NCBI GenBank assembly: GCA_030272585.1
Contig: BSYQ01000013.1
Location: 620,001 to 684,000 of the forward strand
DNA from: Bryopsis sp. KO-2023
Lineage: Eukaryota; Chlorophyta; Ulvophyceae; Bryopsidales; Bryopsidaceae
Length of the DNA stretch: 64,000 bases
Direction: 5' to 3'
Shown here: positions 35,785 through 47,360 of the stretch, one piece after another
Numbering within the stretch: the stretch's first letter is position 1
How the letters are laid out: the number at the start of each line of letters is the position of its first letter
Notes under the pieces: model-generated
What the model saw: the letters and a program-made list of their open reading frames with translations, nothing else
What the model was told of the DNA's origin: nothing
The model's database searches: none
Made by a program: the position numbers and the translations under genes

Positions 35785-38230
35785 AAAAACACATACAAAT
35801 TGTTTGTTTTTTTTCCTTCTGTTTTTTTTTTTTTTGGTTATTGTTCAAAAAATGTCTAATGCGTTTTCTCGTCTTTCGTTTTTTTTGTTTCTGTTTTAAA
35901 TAGTTTTTTAGCGCTCATAAAGGGATTTATGTGGGGAAGAGGAAAACAGAAAAAAAAATGGGGAAGAAAGATAAAAAAAGGGGGTAAATTGTTAAAAGAA
36001 ATGGGGAGATAAAAAGAAAAAAAAGAAAAAAAGAAAATAGAGAAGGATTGTCATTTCCAAAGAAATTTGTCAGATATGTGTTTTTCGAGATGGTCGCCGT
36101 GGTTTTTTTTTTTTTTTTTCCGCGCTTTTTTTTTTTTTTTTCGTTTGCTTTGTGTGGTCGTCTGCTGTTATATCCATATCCAGTTCAAAACAGGGAAAAA
36201 AAGAAAAAAAAAACTTTTTTTTCAAACAAAGAAAAAAAAACGAAGGGTGTAAAAGAAAAAAGAGGGGGAAAATGAACAGAAAAAAATGCGGCAGGAATAG
36301 AATTAAAAAGAATTTGGGCTTCTTTGTTTCAGATAAAAGAAGATTTCGCAATGGGTTCCAATGAAAACTCTATTCATGGTTTTTGTATGGTTTCCCTTTG
36401 TTACATCATTTCTCCTGGCTGAGAAAAATGCAGCAGCATGCCTGACTAAAGTTTAGCCGAGAATGAGGATGGGGGTGAGTTCCAACTCCTCCCTACATAA
36501 CCAGAGTAGTGTGGTTCCGTGAACTACATTTAATTGAAGAGTTTTCAAGGAAAGATAGTGACACTGGGAGAGCAATCGGCAACAGTTAGTAATAATAATA
36601 ATAATAATAATGCTCCGAATAAGTCCGAGAAAGGGGGGGGGGGTGCAGCATATGGAAAAGAATACACAACTGCTTTAGCCATTTTAGAACCTTGAAGCGA
36701 AATCGCAAGAAGTCGAGGTATGACTTGGGAGCCTCATTGAACTGTAGTCTGCTGCACTTTGTCAAAGTATGGAAATGTTGAGCAAACACAGAAAAAAAAA
36801 GTAAAAAATTGAACAAGGGAACCACATCATCTTTAAAAATAATAAAAAAAAACACAAACGTTGCAGAAACCTTTTTCTCTTCCTCGATTTCAAAAATAGC
36901 TCTGGGCACTGCTCCACATACAAATAAAAAAAAACAACACATACACCACACACGCATGGCTGCATAGCTCTTCCCCCATCACCACAACATGAGAAAAAAA
37001 ACCCAACAAAATCCGTAACGGAGCCTGTATTTCGAGATTTCAAGAACCCCACCAAAACTTCTGCCACCAAAAAAACCAAAAACAAAACCCAAAAAACGCC
37101 TGCGAAAAAAAACATAACCATCCTCGATGAAATTTCCTTTTGCTCAAAGCCTCCTCCCTCCTTTTTTTTTCCATCAGCGCAACAAAATCGGAAATAAATC
37201 CATCGAGACAAAACTGTAGGACCACGGCAAAAAACGGTGTTTTTTTTCCCCCTTTTTTTTCTTGCAGCTTCCTATCAACTCCCCCACATCACCCTTTTTC
37301 AGCATCTCTTCAGCAGAAGTGTGAGAAATCAAAACTAGGAGGAGCTGAAAGACGGCTCCAAGAAAACAAAAAAAAAACAGGCCAAAATAAGGTCATGCTG
37401 TCGGTAGTCAAAAAGCAAGGTCAAAAAGACTCAAAATCCCTATCGGACTTCCCAGCACAGGAGAACCCATCCAACAACGAAACATCATAACACAGAAACC
37501 TAACCTGGATTCCCTAACCCCACCCCCCTCCCCTCGTACTTCTTTTCAAAATAAAAAAAAATGTCTTCTCTTTCACACATACGTACAGTCTGCAACACAT
37601 CTCATAACTTTTCTTCTTGTTTTTTTTTTTGCCCCCCTTTTTTTCTTCTTCTTCTTCTCTTTGGGTCCCTGTGAAACTTCTTCTTTTTTTTTTTTGGTTC
37701 TCTTCTTCTCATCTTCTGCAAAAAAACTAAATTAAAAAAAAAAGTAAGACAGAAAGAGAGCTTCTGCACCATGTCAGACACTATATATCTCTTCTCTTCT
37801 CTTTTCTGGTTTTTTTTTTCCGGCTTCCACTCTTCTCTCATCTTTTCTGTTTTTTTTGGTTTTCACTCTAAAGGCGCACCCCAAGCAAAACAATAAACAA
37901 TAACAAATACATCCAGATGGGTTTTGAAAAAAAACAAAAAAACGATGGGCCGAAACGGCGCCTCCATCGTCCCCACCCTTTTTTTTTTCTTTTCTTTTTC
38001 TTTTTCTTTCTAAAAGTGTAACGATCGTCCTCATCTTTCTTTCTTTCTCGTATTTTTTTTTGTTCCCTTTCTTCGTCGCTTTTTTTTCATTTCTAGACGA
38101 CGTTTCAAAAGAGATCTCCCCAATCCCAAAATCAATCCACATGCGTCAGTCATAGTACGACTTCTACCATAATCCCCAAATCCCCAGGAAAACCATCACT
38201 TCGGCCGGCGGCTCATCCCCCGAGGGGAGG
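35785..38230. other. homopolymer-rich intergenic region
   Basis: A 2.4-kb stretch dominated by long A- and T-runs, with an (AAT)n patch at about 36588-36610 and TTC-rich pyrimidine tracts at 37600-38090. Open frames here are low-complexity Lys/Phe-rich, and none is supported as coding. Confidence 0.5.
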
Positions 38231-38524
38231 GGGTCATGCATTAAGAAGAAAGGATGAACCGCCAGCCATAGGTAAACGAAACACCACAATATCGGGTGTC
38301 ACCACAAGGTGGTTTCCTTGTACCTGTGTCAGACAGACAGACATACATACATCAGCACAACTTTTCAGCATTTCTTCATTCAGTAAGAACGTCCTCTCTC
38401 TCCAGTTCCGTTTCGTCTTTCGATTGCTGGCAGGGGGAGGGCGTTTTTTCTTCCCCGTCAATGACGCACCCGTGAGTCTGGTTTTCCCCAAGGGCACCGT
38501 ACTCTCGATCTCGCTTTGTTTTCA

Positions 38525-38677
38525 GGTCAGACAGACAGGGTGATCACTCATTCGCGTTGCAACTTTAAATTTGGTCAGCAGCAGCCACGAGAAATAGAAT
38601 CTTTGAAAGATACGCTGGTGGGAGGGTTGAGGCGACAACTTCGCAACGGAGCTCCCGCGATGAACACACCAAAGCCG
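38525..38677 (+). other. orphan plus-strand exon candidate
   Basis: A segment bounded by a strong acceptor (TTTGTTTTCAG) and a GTAAGA donor. It stays open in one frame (NFKFGQQQPREIESLKDTLV) and contains an in-frame ATG six codons before the donor. It could be a 5' exon of a plus-strand gene, but I could not join it to a next exon, and the HPt gene occupies the opposite strand just downstream. Confidence 0.25.
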
Positions 38678-38918
38678 GTAAGACGGACAAACGAGACGCT
38701 TTCACTTTCGCGCTTGCTCGCTTTCGCAGCGACGGGACGCAACGCTCAAAACGACGCAAAAAAATAAAATGTTTTACGAAAAAAAAAACACGCACTTCGG
38801 AGATCGTTTTCCTCTGAAGACAACAGACGAAGTGCAACTTTCCAAACTCTCTCCTTTTTCGGAAACATGCTTTTCTCGAAAAACGTTGTAAAAAAAAGAA
38901 CCTCACCGCTGGAGTTCT

Positions 38919-39410
38919 TTAACTGGAGCCAGGCCCCCCACCCCCTCTATCTCTGGCCTGCGTTGCGGCTTTCCTCTTCTGGTCCAAGGCCAAGAACAGG
39001 TGCAGCTGCTCCTTCAGCGATGCCAACGCACGCTCCTGCTCTTCCAGAATCGATAGACACCCAGCCTCGTCACATTTGTTGCACGAGTCCACGAAACGGA
39101 CGCACTGTTCGGACATCGCGGCCGCGCCAAAAATCGCGTTGCTCCCTTTCATAAGGATCAGCACTTTCATGACTTCGTCGAAGTCGGTGGGGCCGTCGGT
39201 GTCCAGCAACGCACGCACTTTTCCAAGATTGGCGTCCGTGTTGCTGAGAAACAGCTCCACCACTTCTGTGGCGAAGTTCGGGGCGGACGCATCTTCCAAA
39301 TTGGCCACGCACTTGAACTGGCTGTTCAGAGCGCCTTGCTCCTCGAGCCTCAGAACTAAGAGGTCGATCTCCCGCGTGGCTTCCGCGACTGCGTCGAGGT
39401 GTTTGGCCAT
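38919..39410 (-). CDS. pseudo-histidine phosphotransfer (HPt/AHP-like) protein
   Basis: A single-exon frame of 163 residues resembling plant AHP proteins, which carry phosphate between hybrid histidine kinases and response regulators, for example in cytokinin signalling. The four-helix HPt domain is recognisable: ALNSQFKCVANLEDASAPNF, then FATEVVELFLSNTD, the KGS turn, and a C-terminal helix ALASLKEQLHLFLALDQKRK. The active-site motif HQLKGSS is altered to ILMKGSN, so the phosphorylated His is replaced by Ile85. The protein should not be able to carry a phosphate. It is comparable in principle to Arabidopsis AHP6, a pseudo-HPt inhibitor with Asn at this site. The Gly-rich C-terminus (DRGGGGPGSS) is unusual. 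The inhibitor role is inferred. Confidence 0.8.
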   Translation of the reverse strand: MAKHLDAVAEATREIDLLVLRLEEQGALNSQFKCVANLEDASAPNFATEVVELFLSNTDANLGKVRALLDTDGPTDFDEVMKVLILMKGSNAIFGAAAMSEQCVRFVDSCNKCDEAGCLSILEEQERALASLKEQLHLFLALDQKRKAATQARDRGGGGPGSS

Positions 39411-40368
39411 GGCTCAGCGGAACCCAAGCAGCGCGCTGGGGTGAGGGGCATACGACAGAAATCCACGTGCAAGGACAGGATTGTCAAATCGGGCCCTGTC
39501 GTACACTCCGATTTCGAGCATCGTACACACCATGTCAGCCCTGCTGGCTGCTTTCCCTGTCTGGAAAGTGCTGGCAATCCTGTCTGATTTCCACCTGACA
39601 TGACCTTGGATTTCAAACAACGTGGGGGGGGAAGGGGTATCGTATATGAAATAGTGCCAGTGAAAAGACACCATCAGCAGAAAGGTGAAAGGAACGAGCG
39701 AATGGCTTCAGGGTATCAAACCAAGAAGTGCTCGGAGAGTCGACAGTAAAAATATGATTTTGCTCGAGCAAAGGAGCAAATGGGTACTGAAATTTTACAG
39801 CCAGGAAAAAGACACAACAGTGATTCCGTGCATTGGTCAGGTGAAGTGCATTGGAAAAGCAGCTTTCGGGAAAGGGAGGATGCTGGAAATGTTGCTCAAG
39901 GGGAGATGAATTTCCAAAGGATAGGAGATGATGGGGGGCTTTTCTCTCTGGAAGCACCCCTCCCTTTTTTTTTCAACATGTCAGAAATCGACCCGTTCCC
40001 AACCTACGTGGCATAAAGGATGAACATCTTCCTTTTTTTTGTATGTACAAAAAAATGCACAAAATCTGGAGAGAGAGTATGATAAAAAAACTAAACAAAC
40101 AAAATCCATGTCATGCAATCAAAGGGAGACCTGGATGAAAATCCACACCTGAAAATGATGCAACTTGATTTGATCTATTTGACTTGTTGTGGAAAGGCAG
40201 GCATGATTCATCCCGAGCCCATGACAAAAACGACGATCTACCTAAACTCAAGAATCCCTCCTTGAGATGTGAATGAACATCTTCATCGGAACAAAAAAAG
40301 AACCCTATTGCAGCTCATTGAAAAAAGAAAACCTCTCTCTCCCTCTCTCCGTCAATCCCTAGTTTCAA
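39411..40368. other. intergenic, upstream of the HPt gene
   Basis: This stretch contains the probable HPt promoter and the 3' flank of the channel gene. A plus-strand frame at 39685-39909 (74 codons) has a protein-like composition but no recognised domain and no ATG start, so it is left unassigned. Confidence 0.4.
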
Positions 40369-43300
40369 TTAGTGATTCAGCGATTGTGTTGCTTTAATAG
40401 CATCCTCCTCTGAGGAGGTGGGAGATATCCTCCTTGGGGGCATCAACTTTTGCTTCACCAGTTTCCATTTGCTCTTCGCATCACTCGACTCCGCCTGTAG
40501 AGAAAGAATACGGTCATGATGCTGGTTGCAGTAATGGAAAAAACCCAACTAAACGGACCCCAACAGGTTGACTTGACCAATCAAAAATAACACAAGACAT
40601 GCCAGGCCAGAGCCAATAGCCAGTTTGACTCAGAATGGAACTCCTGCCATGCAACGTGAAGCACTGCCAGTGAGAAAAACCCAACATAATGTTGCGCACC
40701 ACAAAATTGACCTAGGAGAGGAAGCTGTTCAAATCTTGGGAGGGCACTTACGAGAAAAAAATACCAAAACGCAGAAACGCAGGAGAATCGCATGAACAGT
40801 GTAACACGACCCCCCCCCCCCCGAAACAGCTTTGCGATTCAAGCAACAACAACAAAAAGCATACCTGGTCGACATTGATACTTCGCAGGTGATGCACTCG
40901 GGACACCACAGACGCTAGCTTTGGCACGACAAGCTTTTTAAGGGCTTCCTTCTCGTTCCTTTTGATATTGGAAGTCGAGCTGAGATTGGCTCTGCGGCTC
41001 ACGAACGTGAGTTTTGGAATCAGCTCCTGCACGGCAAGGCATGAATCGCACACAATTTCACGGAATATCTTTTGATCTCCACACAGAATCCCACCAAATC
41101 TAGCAACACACAAAAATAAGAATCAAAAGGGTGTGCTCTCACCTGGCGGGAGAACTGGCTTTCCAGGTTCCACGAAGTGGATTTGAACCCCAGGGACTTG
41201 ACACAGCCATGCTTTATGGGGGGGAAAGCTTTGGTGGCGCCGTCCGTGTGTTTCAAGTTGCGGAGTGCCCAGCTGGCGTTCAGCACACGGTCGTGCATGA
41301 AAGCCAGCAAAATGAACTCCAACATAATCTCCTGAAAGTCGGGGCGAACGTGGACATTGTAGCGGCGCAAGGTTTCTTCGATGCGCACGAGCACACTGTC
41401 GATAGGATCCTGCGAACAACGCCCAACAGGTCGTTCACGGGCGATTCCAACAGCTTTGTGTTTTTTGGGGGAGGAGTCAGCTTTGAACAGTTTAATGCAG
41501 ACCATTCAATAGAAGTCAATGAGAAATGGCGAGAACAACTTGTTTTGGGGGGGGGGGGAACACACACAGTGCATTGCATTTGTGTCCCACCTTCAGATCT
41601 GCTTTCCATCCAACAGGCAGGTTTCCACTATCGTCCATTTCATCTTGAAGTGCCATTGCTCGCGCAATGAACAAGTTCTGAGGGGTGTGCTCATTGAAGA
41701 GAATCAGCTTCAAGTCTTCGTGGAATGCTTCGAAATCTTTCACCGCATCCTTTCCCTCGTCCAGTTTGAAAAACCTCAGAATGAAATGCAGTTTTATCTC
41801 TGGGCTGATGGCTGGCGCCGAAGGATCGTCGAACAAGGATCTCAGGATGTCGCGCTCTCGGGCACCTCGGTTTCGTGCTTCAATCTCATGATCTTGGAGT
41901 GCGGAGCTATCTTGAGTAGAAGCACGGAATTTCGTTGCACTCCGCGCCATCATTACCTGGAAGTTCCAAACAGCTGAGCGTCACAGAGCGCACAGAGAGT
42001 CCAACGCCAGTTAATGCCCACAGATCCATGCAGTTTCTTAGTTGTACTCCCACACTACAAACTGAGCTTTTCCCTATTTGATACGCTATGAAAGCGAAGA
42101 GCATTTCAGAGGGCTTACCTCGAGGGGCATGACTGTATCTTCCATAACTGACTTGTCGTGGTTGAGGTAGGAGCTCTTGTGAGCGCTGTTTGCCTCCCGA
42201 ATCTGAGAATCGTTTTCAAACATCCTGAATACAACAAGGCACGTGAGAAGCAATGGATGGCATACGACTTCCCCTACCAAGCTCGAAGATCCAAATGATA
42301 CATACCTAGAGAAGTACTCTCCATACACAGTGACCATTGGGTTGTAGGCCATCGTCATCTTTGCGGCGTTGGTCTTGAGGAGATCCAGCCTGACGCGGTT
42401 CTGCTGTTTGCGTTTCTCCATTTCTGCCATCCCCTAGTATGATATGAACAAAGTTTCCCAAAGATGTTCGAAGAGGCATCTCTGGCTGTGACAATTCAAA
42501 TATCGATATCGATAGGAGACATTTTGGTATCTACACATATATTTCGTGCTATATTTGACCCAGACGTTCAGTTCATTTTCTTTCCGTTCTATTCTTTTGT
42601 CCCGGAAATCGTCACCTGTCCTCCCATCAGCAGTTTTTTCAGGAGAGTCGCGGTGAGGAGCCCCAATATACCAATTCCGACCATCATCAGGCCGGCGGTA
42701 ATCATTCTTGAAACGACGTTCAGTGGCACCATATCTCCGTAGCCGACAGTTGTGATTGTAACCAGTGTGAACCAGAGAGTATTCACGAGCGACTGGAAAC
42801 TTTCCTGCCTGTTCTGTTCAAGGATCTTGAGGAAGCTCGCACTTATGATCAGAATCAAACACAACAACAGGAGCAAGAACAGCGTTGGGCGGTTGATCAT
42901 GAGCTCTATGAACCAATTTTGCATTGTGAAGCGGCGGTAGAACCGCACCACACGGAACACCTGCAAACAAAAAAGAATTCGTTCGAAATACGTTTTTTGT
43001 TTTTGTTTTTGAAATACGGTACAAACGCAGAGCTTCGCTCGGAGAAGGTGGCGAGATCGACACACCTTGAGTATTCTTGTGATCCTAAAAAGGCGCAAAA
43101 CATGCCTGAATCTGGTTATCACAAGAAACCGGATGGCTCCCATGTTTGTCACTCCTGGGATGTCTGTAGTTAGGGCGAGAACATCAGGCCAGTTTCCTTT
43201 CAGAAACTGAAAAACGGTGCGCTCCACTTCACGGTCCCTGACAACGAAACGCGCCTGCAATGCAAACAATAGAAGCGTTTACCCAACTCATTTTTCCCCA

Positions 43301-43556
43301 AGCAAGGCAGCTGGCTAAAAGCTGAGAGCGTCGAAAATCTCACCACAAGGTCCACCAGGAAGATGTATGTGATAAAAAAGTCGATCCACATAAAAATCTG
43401 CCGCTGGCGAAGTGTTGGGGGATTCGGCGACCAAAATGGAACAGTCGCGATAACTAAACTCACAATGGTCATCGACAACACTACGACATGGCACGCCATT
43501 TCTATGAGCTCCACCCTGAACGTAGCTACACACAAGCGTCGGATTATTGCTCCCAT
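40369..43556 (-). CDS. voltage-gated K+ channel (6-TM, 9 exons)
   Basis: A Kv-type potassium channel subunit. Exons are 43344-43556, 43066-43254, 42616-42960, 42306-42433, 42119-42224, 41591-41956, 41143-41409, 40865-41026 and 40369-40494; phases close to 633 residues from the ATG at 43556. S1 (EMACHVVVLSMTIVSLVIAT) and S2 (FMWIDFFITYIFLVDLV) are followed by an Arg-rich S4 (FLVITRFRHVLRLFRITRIL and VFRVVRFYRRF). Then come S5 (LFLLLLLCLILIISASFL), the pore with selectivity filter TVGYGD (205-210) and S6 (GLMMVGIGILGLLTATLL). About 370 residues of cytosolic C-terminus follow, highly charged, with no cyclic-nucleotide-binding domain that I can see. Gating ligands are unknown. The gene lies 95 bp after the stop of the upstream membrane-protein gene on the same strand and may be part of it. 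Confidence 0.85.
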
Positions 43557-43651
43557 GCTGGAAGGGAAAGCTTCGGGATCTCGCAAAAACTTGGATTCCA
43601 CCCACAGATGCAACAGTTGAAAGTGTTGGTTTCTTCAGGTCAAGGCGATGC

Positions 43652-46545
43652 CTACTTTATGACACTAAAAACTGGTTTTCCGTCTTGGTCCTCCTCCTCC
43701 TCATCGTCCTGCTTCACAATCGCAATCATGTCTGAGAGTCGCCGACTGTCGATGACCGTGGAACCCCTCCTGGCTTCTCGATGGATTGCTGAGTTGCGGT
43801 GGGCTCCGCCAGTGGCAAGACTGTTGCGTCGTTCATCTGGCGCGTTGCCTGATCAAAAACACATCGAAACGGTTCCAATCAGTTGTGGTACTTGATGGAC
43901 AACTGAGAAACCTTCCATATGAGATCTGTGATCACCTCTGGCCTCCATTTCGTGTTGCAGGGATGCCTGCTTCACCATTTCCTTGTGTTTTGCATACCAT
44001 CGGGATCCAAAGCACGTCATAATGGCAACGATTGTGACGAAAAATGCCCAAAGTATGTATAGAAGTCCCAGGTCGCTGAAGCATGCACCCCTCCGCAAGG
44101 ACTCCTTGCACTTCCCCCTGAGACATCAAAACCCCATAAGAATTCTATACCAAGGGAGTGCCAATGCAGAATTGCGACATCTGGAAAACTCCCCAACCTG
44201 GCTCGAATCAAATCTGAGGCGTCCCCAATCTCGTCGTTGTCACTGTCCCACATATGATCACTGTCCATAGGAAATCTATCCACGGTATCAAACAGTAAAT
44301 CATTGTCTTTGTTCAAGTCGAGCATCTTTATAGCCCCATTCTGATCGCCTCCAGATTCCATCCAAACCACGATATCTTTGTGCAAGGCTGCAGTCGTCGT
44401 ATTTGATGTCTGGAGAATTGTGCAAAACGTGGTCATCTCGGCGTCACGGACAAAGCCTATCTTCAAGAGTAAAAGAACCTGCAACAAGAGAATTACATCT
44501 GATGCTTTTTTTTTGGTTTATTTATTGAAGGCAGTAACGAGAGCTCAATTCAAAATAATTTTGCTTTACCTTCAGTGTTTGGCGGTGCTGCCATATCAAC
44601 AGCCCTTGGTCATGGGCACCATGAAAAGACAACGGATAGTCTGACACACTCTCTCGGATGTCTTCCAGGTCCCCAGTGAGAATGTAGAAACTCCTCACTT
44701 TGTACTTTTCTACAGACCCAGGCTGGTTTCCTGGTTTGCCAAGAAGAAAAAAAATGTAGTCGCCGCTTGCCATGAAGTCTAAGAGTACAGAGAATTCCAT
44801 ATCCTCTTGCTGTTCTCCGCTTTGGTCGACTGCCCTGTGCCATTGCGTTGGCTCGAGCGAATGCATGTACCTACGACAACAGCACCCTTCAATTTTCTCG
44901 AATAGAACGTGTCTTTGCTAGCAGGCTTTCCTAGTAAAGATGCCAAGTCCAACTTCAATCAAGTAGAATTTGTCGTTGTGAGCTGGGGCCCCAACCTTCG
45001 ACAAGGCAACTCCAGACTATGAATGATAGCATCCTCCAGACCACCAGAATCCGTCAGCACCACCATCTCCCCATCATCATCTAGACGGACGCTTTCCCCA
45101 GTTTCCAACCACGTCAAAACGCACCCACCGCACGATTTTGAGGTTTCGAGGGATTCAGCCTGGTCGACGGAGAAGATTTTTGGATAGATGTAGTTCCTGA
45201 CGCCCGAAGAGCCAATGAGCTGCTCACTGGTGTCAGTGACAGAGTTGTACATCCATATCATCGACTGGTTTGTGCTGTGATCAAACTTTTGGGACACCAC
45301 CCAGTTCTCGCAGGCGCTGGGAAGGTTATACGAAATGTCGTGGTCGTTCCCCTGCTTCGAGGCCAGCGTCATTGTCGTTCTCGTGGATTCGTCATACGAT
45401 CGGATCAAGTATCTGCCACACAAAGGCGCCACCGAGACTTGGTCCTGAGCGAAGTGTAATGGGACGTGTCAAGAGAGCTGTTGCTTGCGGTCGGAACTTG
45501 CCATGGAAGAAGAAACCATTCTTCGATAGAGATTTTTTTTGTTTCAATTCTGAGCTAACCTGTTTGGACGGTATTCATCCTCTTCTGACCAGACAACCAA
45601 CGATTCGGCGGCGAAAAGGTGTGTTATCCTGCTCCTCTCCAGCGCAAGCACCAATACACGCTCTTGGAAACGTTTGAGGTAGTGCCACAGATCCACACCA
45701 TCGACGATGTGAAAAAGAGAAGATATATCGTTCTGCCTGTAATAGTGGAATTCGGCTGTCCTGCACACATCCAAAGTGTCCCCCATCTTGGAAAGCCAAA
45801 GACTAGATTTTAACAAATTTGTTTTCTTGAAATATCAACGAAACAATGGCTAGATAGTGACATCAACTCCCCAACAAGAGCCCCCCTCAAAAGCCCCACC
45901 GGTATATCTCTGCAAAATCCTGAAGATGAATCGCAACGAGGCTCAGTCCATCGCCACCGTTCAGGTTATCGACCAAAAAGACTTTCTCGTTGTAGATCAA
46001 CAGCTCGCTTTTCCTCCAGAATCTATCCAGCCCCACGGTTCCGTTTTTCGTCGGACTGTAGTCGAGAACTTGAGGAGGAAACGTGTCCTTGGTGTTGAAG
46101 GGATTGAACCCGAAATTCTTGTAGTGATACAAGTTGCAGTTCACCTTCGAATCGAGCGCCACCGATCATATTCTTGTCGCTGCCACAAGAGAAAAACGAA
46201 AACGTTCCCGCGTTTGCTGATTCAAGTCCCTACCGGAGCTCCATCTAATTCACCTTGAGGCCCAGGCGAGACTTCCCAAGATGCGGCGACCTGCACCACG
46301 AACACACACACACACACACAACTGTTTCAAAGCATATAACAGTGGCGGCAGCTACAAGGAGTCCACCAGCTTCCGTCAATGCTGTTTTGGGTTCAAAGGC
46401 ATCCCCAGTTTGGGGGGAAACAAAGGCCGACCCACTGGCCTCACGAACCGACACACAGAAACGGTTACAGACAGAGACAGATCGCGCGCCTTACCCGCAC
46501 AACTGACAGGGATGATATCGCCCATATCAGAAAAAGAGCCCGCAT
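43652..46545 (-). CDS. single-pass membrane protein with large ectodomain
   Basis: A multi-exon gene with a signal peptide exon (46495-46545, MRALFLIWAISSLSVV). A beta-rich ectodomain is encoded by exons at about 45900-46151 (includes SELLIYNEKVFLVDNLNGGD), 45560-45802 (RTAEFHYYRQNDISSLFHIV), 44998-45442, 44550-44876 and 44208-44480. An Asp-rich, possibly Ca2+-binding stretch (DLNKDNDLLF, DSDNDEIGD) precedes one membrane helix (LGLLYILWAFFVTIVAIMTC). The cytosolic tail is basic, then acidic (DDEEEEDQD), ending in TAG at 43652-43654. The repeated short beta-strand pattern suggests a propeller-like fold, but no family is recognised. Two joins (the 46250-46440 region with its (GT)n tract, and the exon pair around 45440/45560) are not settled. 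A GT-AG intron 43590-43672 could replace the stop and fuse this to the K+ channel. Confidence 0.6.
46302..46320. repeat. (CA)n microsatellite
   Basis: A CA dinucleotide run at a likely intron/exon boundary of the ectodomain gene (minus strand GTGTGT). It may itself supply a donor site. Confidence 0.8.
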
Positions 46546-47360
46546 TTTCGGCCAGCCGCCATGCACAGCTTTTCGTTTTGGTTGGGTTGTATGTCTCAGG
46601 GGTGGACTTTTGGTTTTAAAACATCTTATTCATAACAACGGGGCTACATGACGTCATCTGGTACGAGGAAAGTCAAAAGGGGGTTAGGTTGTCTGTCCCG
46701 TGTCTGCGCCCAGAACTGTTGACTGACAGTGGCAAAGTCAACGTGTCCCTCTCCCACATGGTGGCTGGAAAAATAGTGCCGAGTGACCTTTAAGCAATCA
46801 AGTTGTTGCCCACTTCCTTTTGTGGAGGTTATTGGCTGTGAAGATTTACTTTTGGGAAAAAAATCAATGAGGCAGGGACAGGAAAACCACCGACATCAGG
46901 GGGATATCTTTACCCCTTTCCCGCCGTCTCCTGCCCAAAAAGAAAAAAAAAAAGGAGAAAAAAGTGTACAATAAAAATAAATAAGTGAAGAAATCACAAG
47001 AAACTACAACTCCCCCCTTAGTCGTATCAGCACCTCGGTTACAACCCCTGCAAACCTCAGCAGGTCCTTGCCCCAGCAGGTCCAAATTCTCGAAACCTTC
47101 AGTTTCTTGTTAGTACTACTCCGAATTCCTCCCTCCCCCCCCCCTTTTTCCCAAACTTTTCTCCTTTCCCCCAAAAGAATTGATCAAACATACAACGGAC
47201 ATCCCCCCACCCCAGCCATGGGGTGAAGGCACACCCTTTCACACCCTCGAACCCCATAAAACTACCAAAACAAAACTCGTTCAAGGTTCTGAAAAGAAAT
47301 AACGAATAACGGTGGTCCTCCTCCTCCCCCACGATAAACCAGAGAGCTCAAACGAACGCG
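46546..47360. other. intergenic region
   Basis: This is the upstream region of the ectodomain gene and the 3' flank of TFIIA-gamma. It is C/A-rich on the plus strand, with a C-run at 47134-47143. No gene is seen. Confidence 0.4.
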
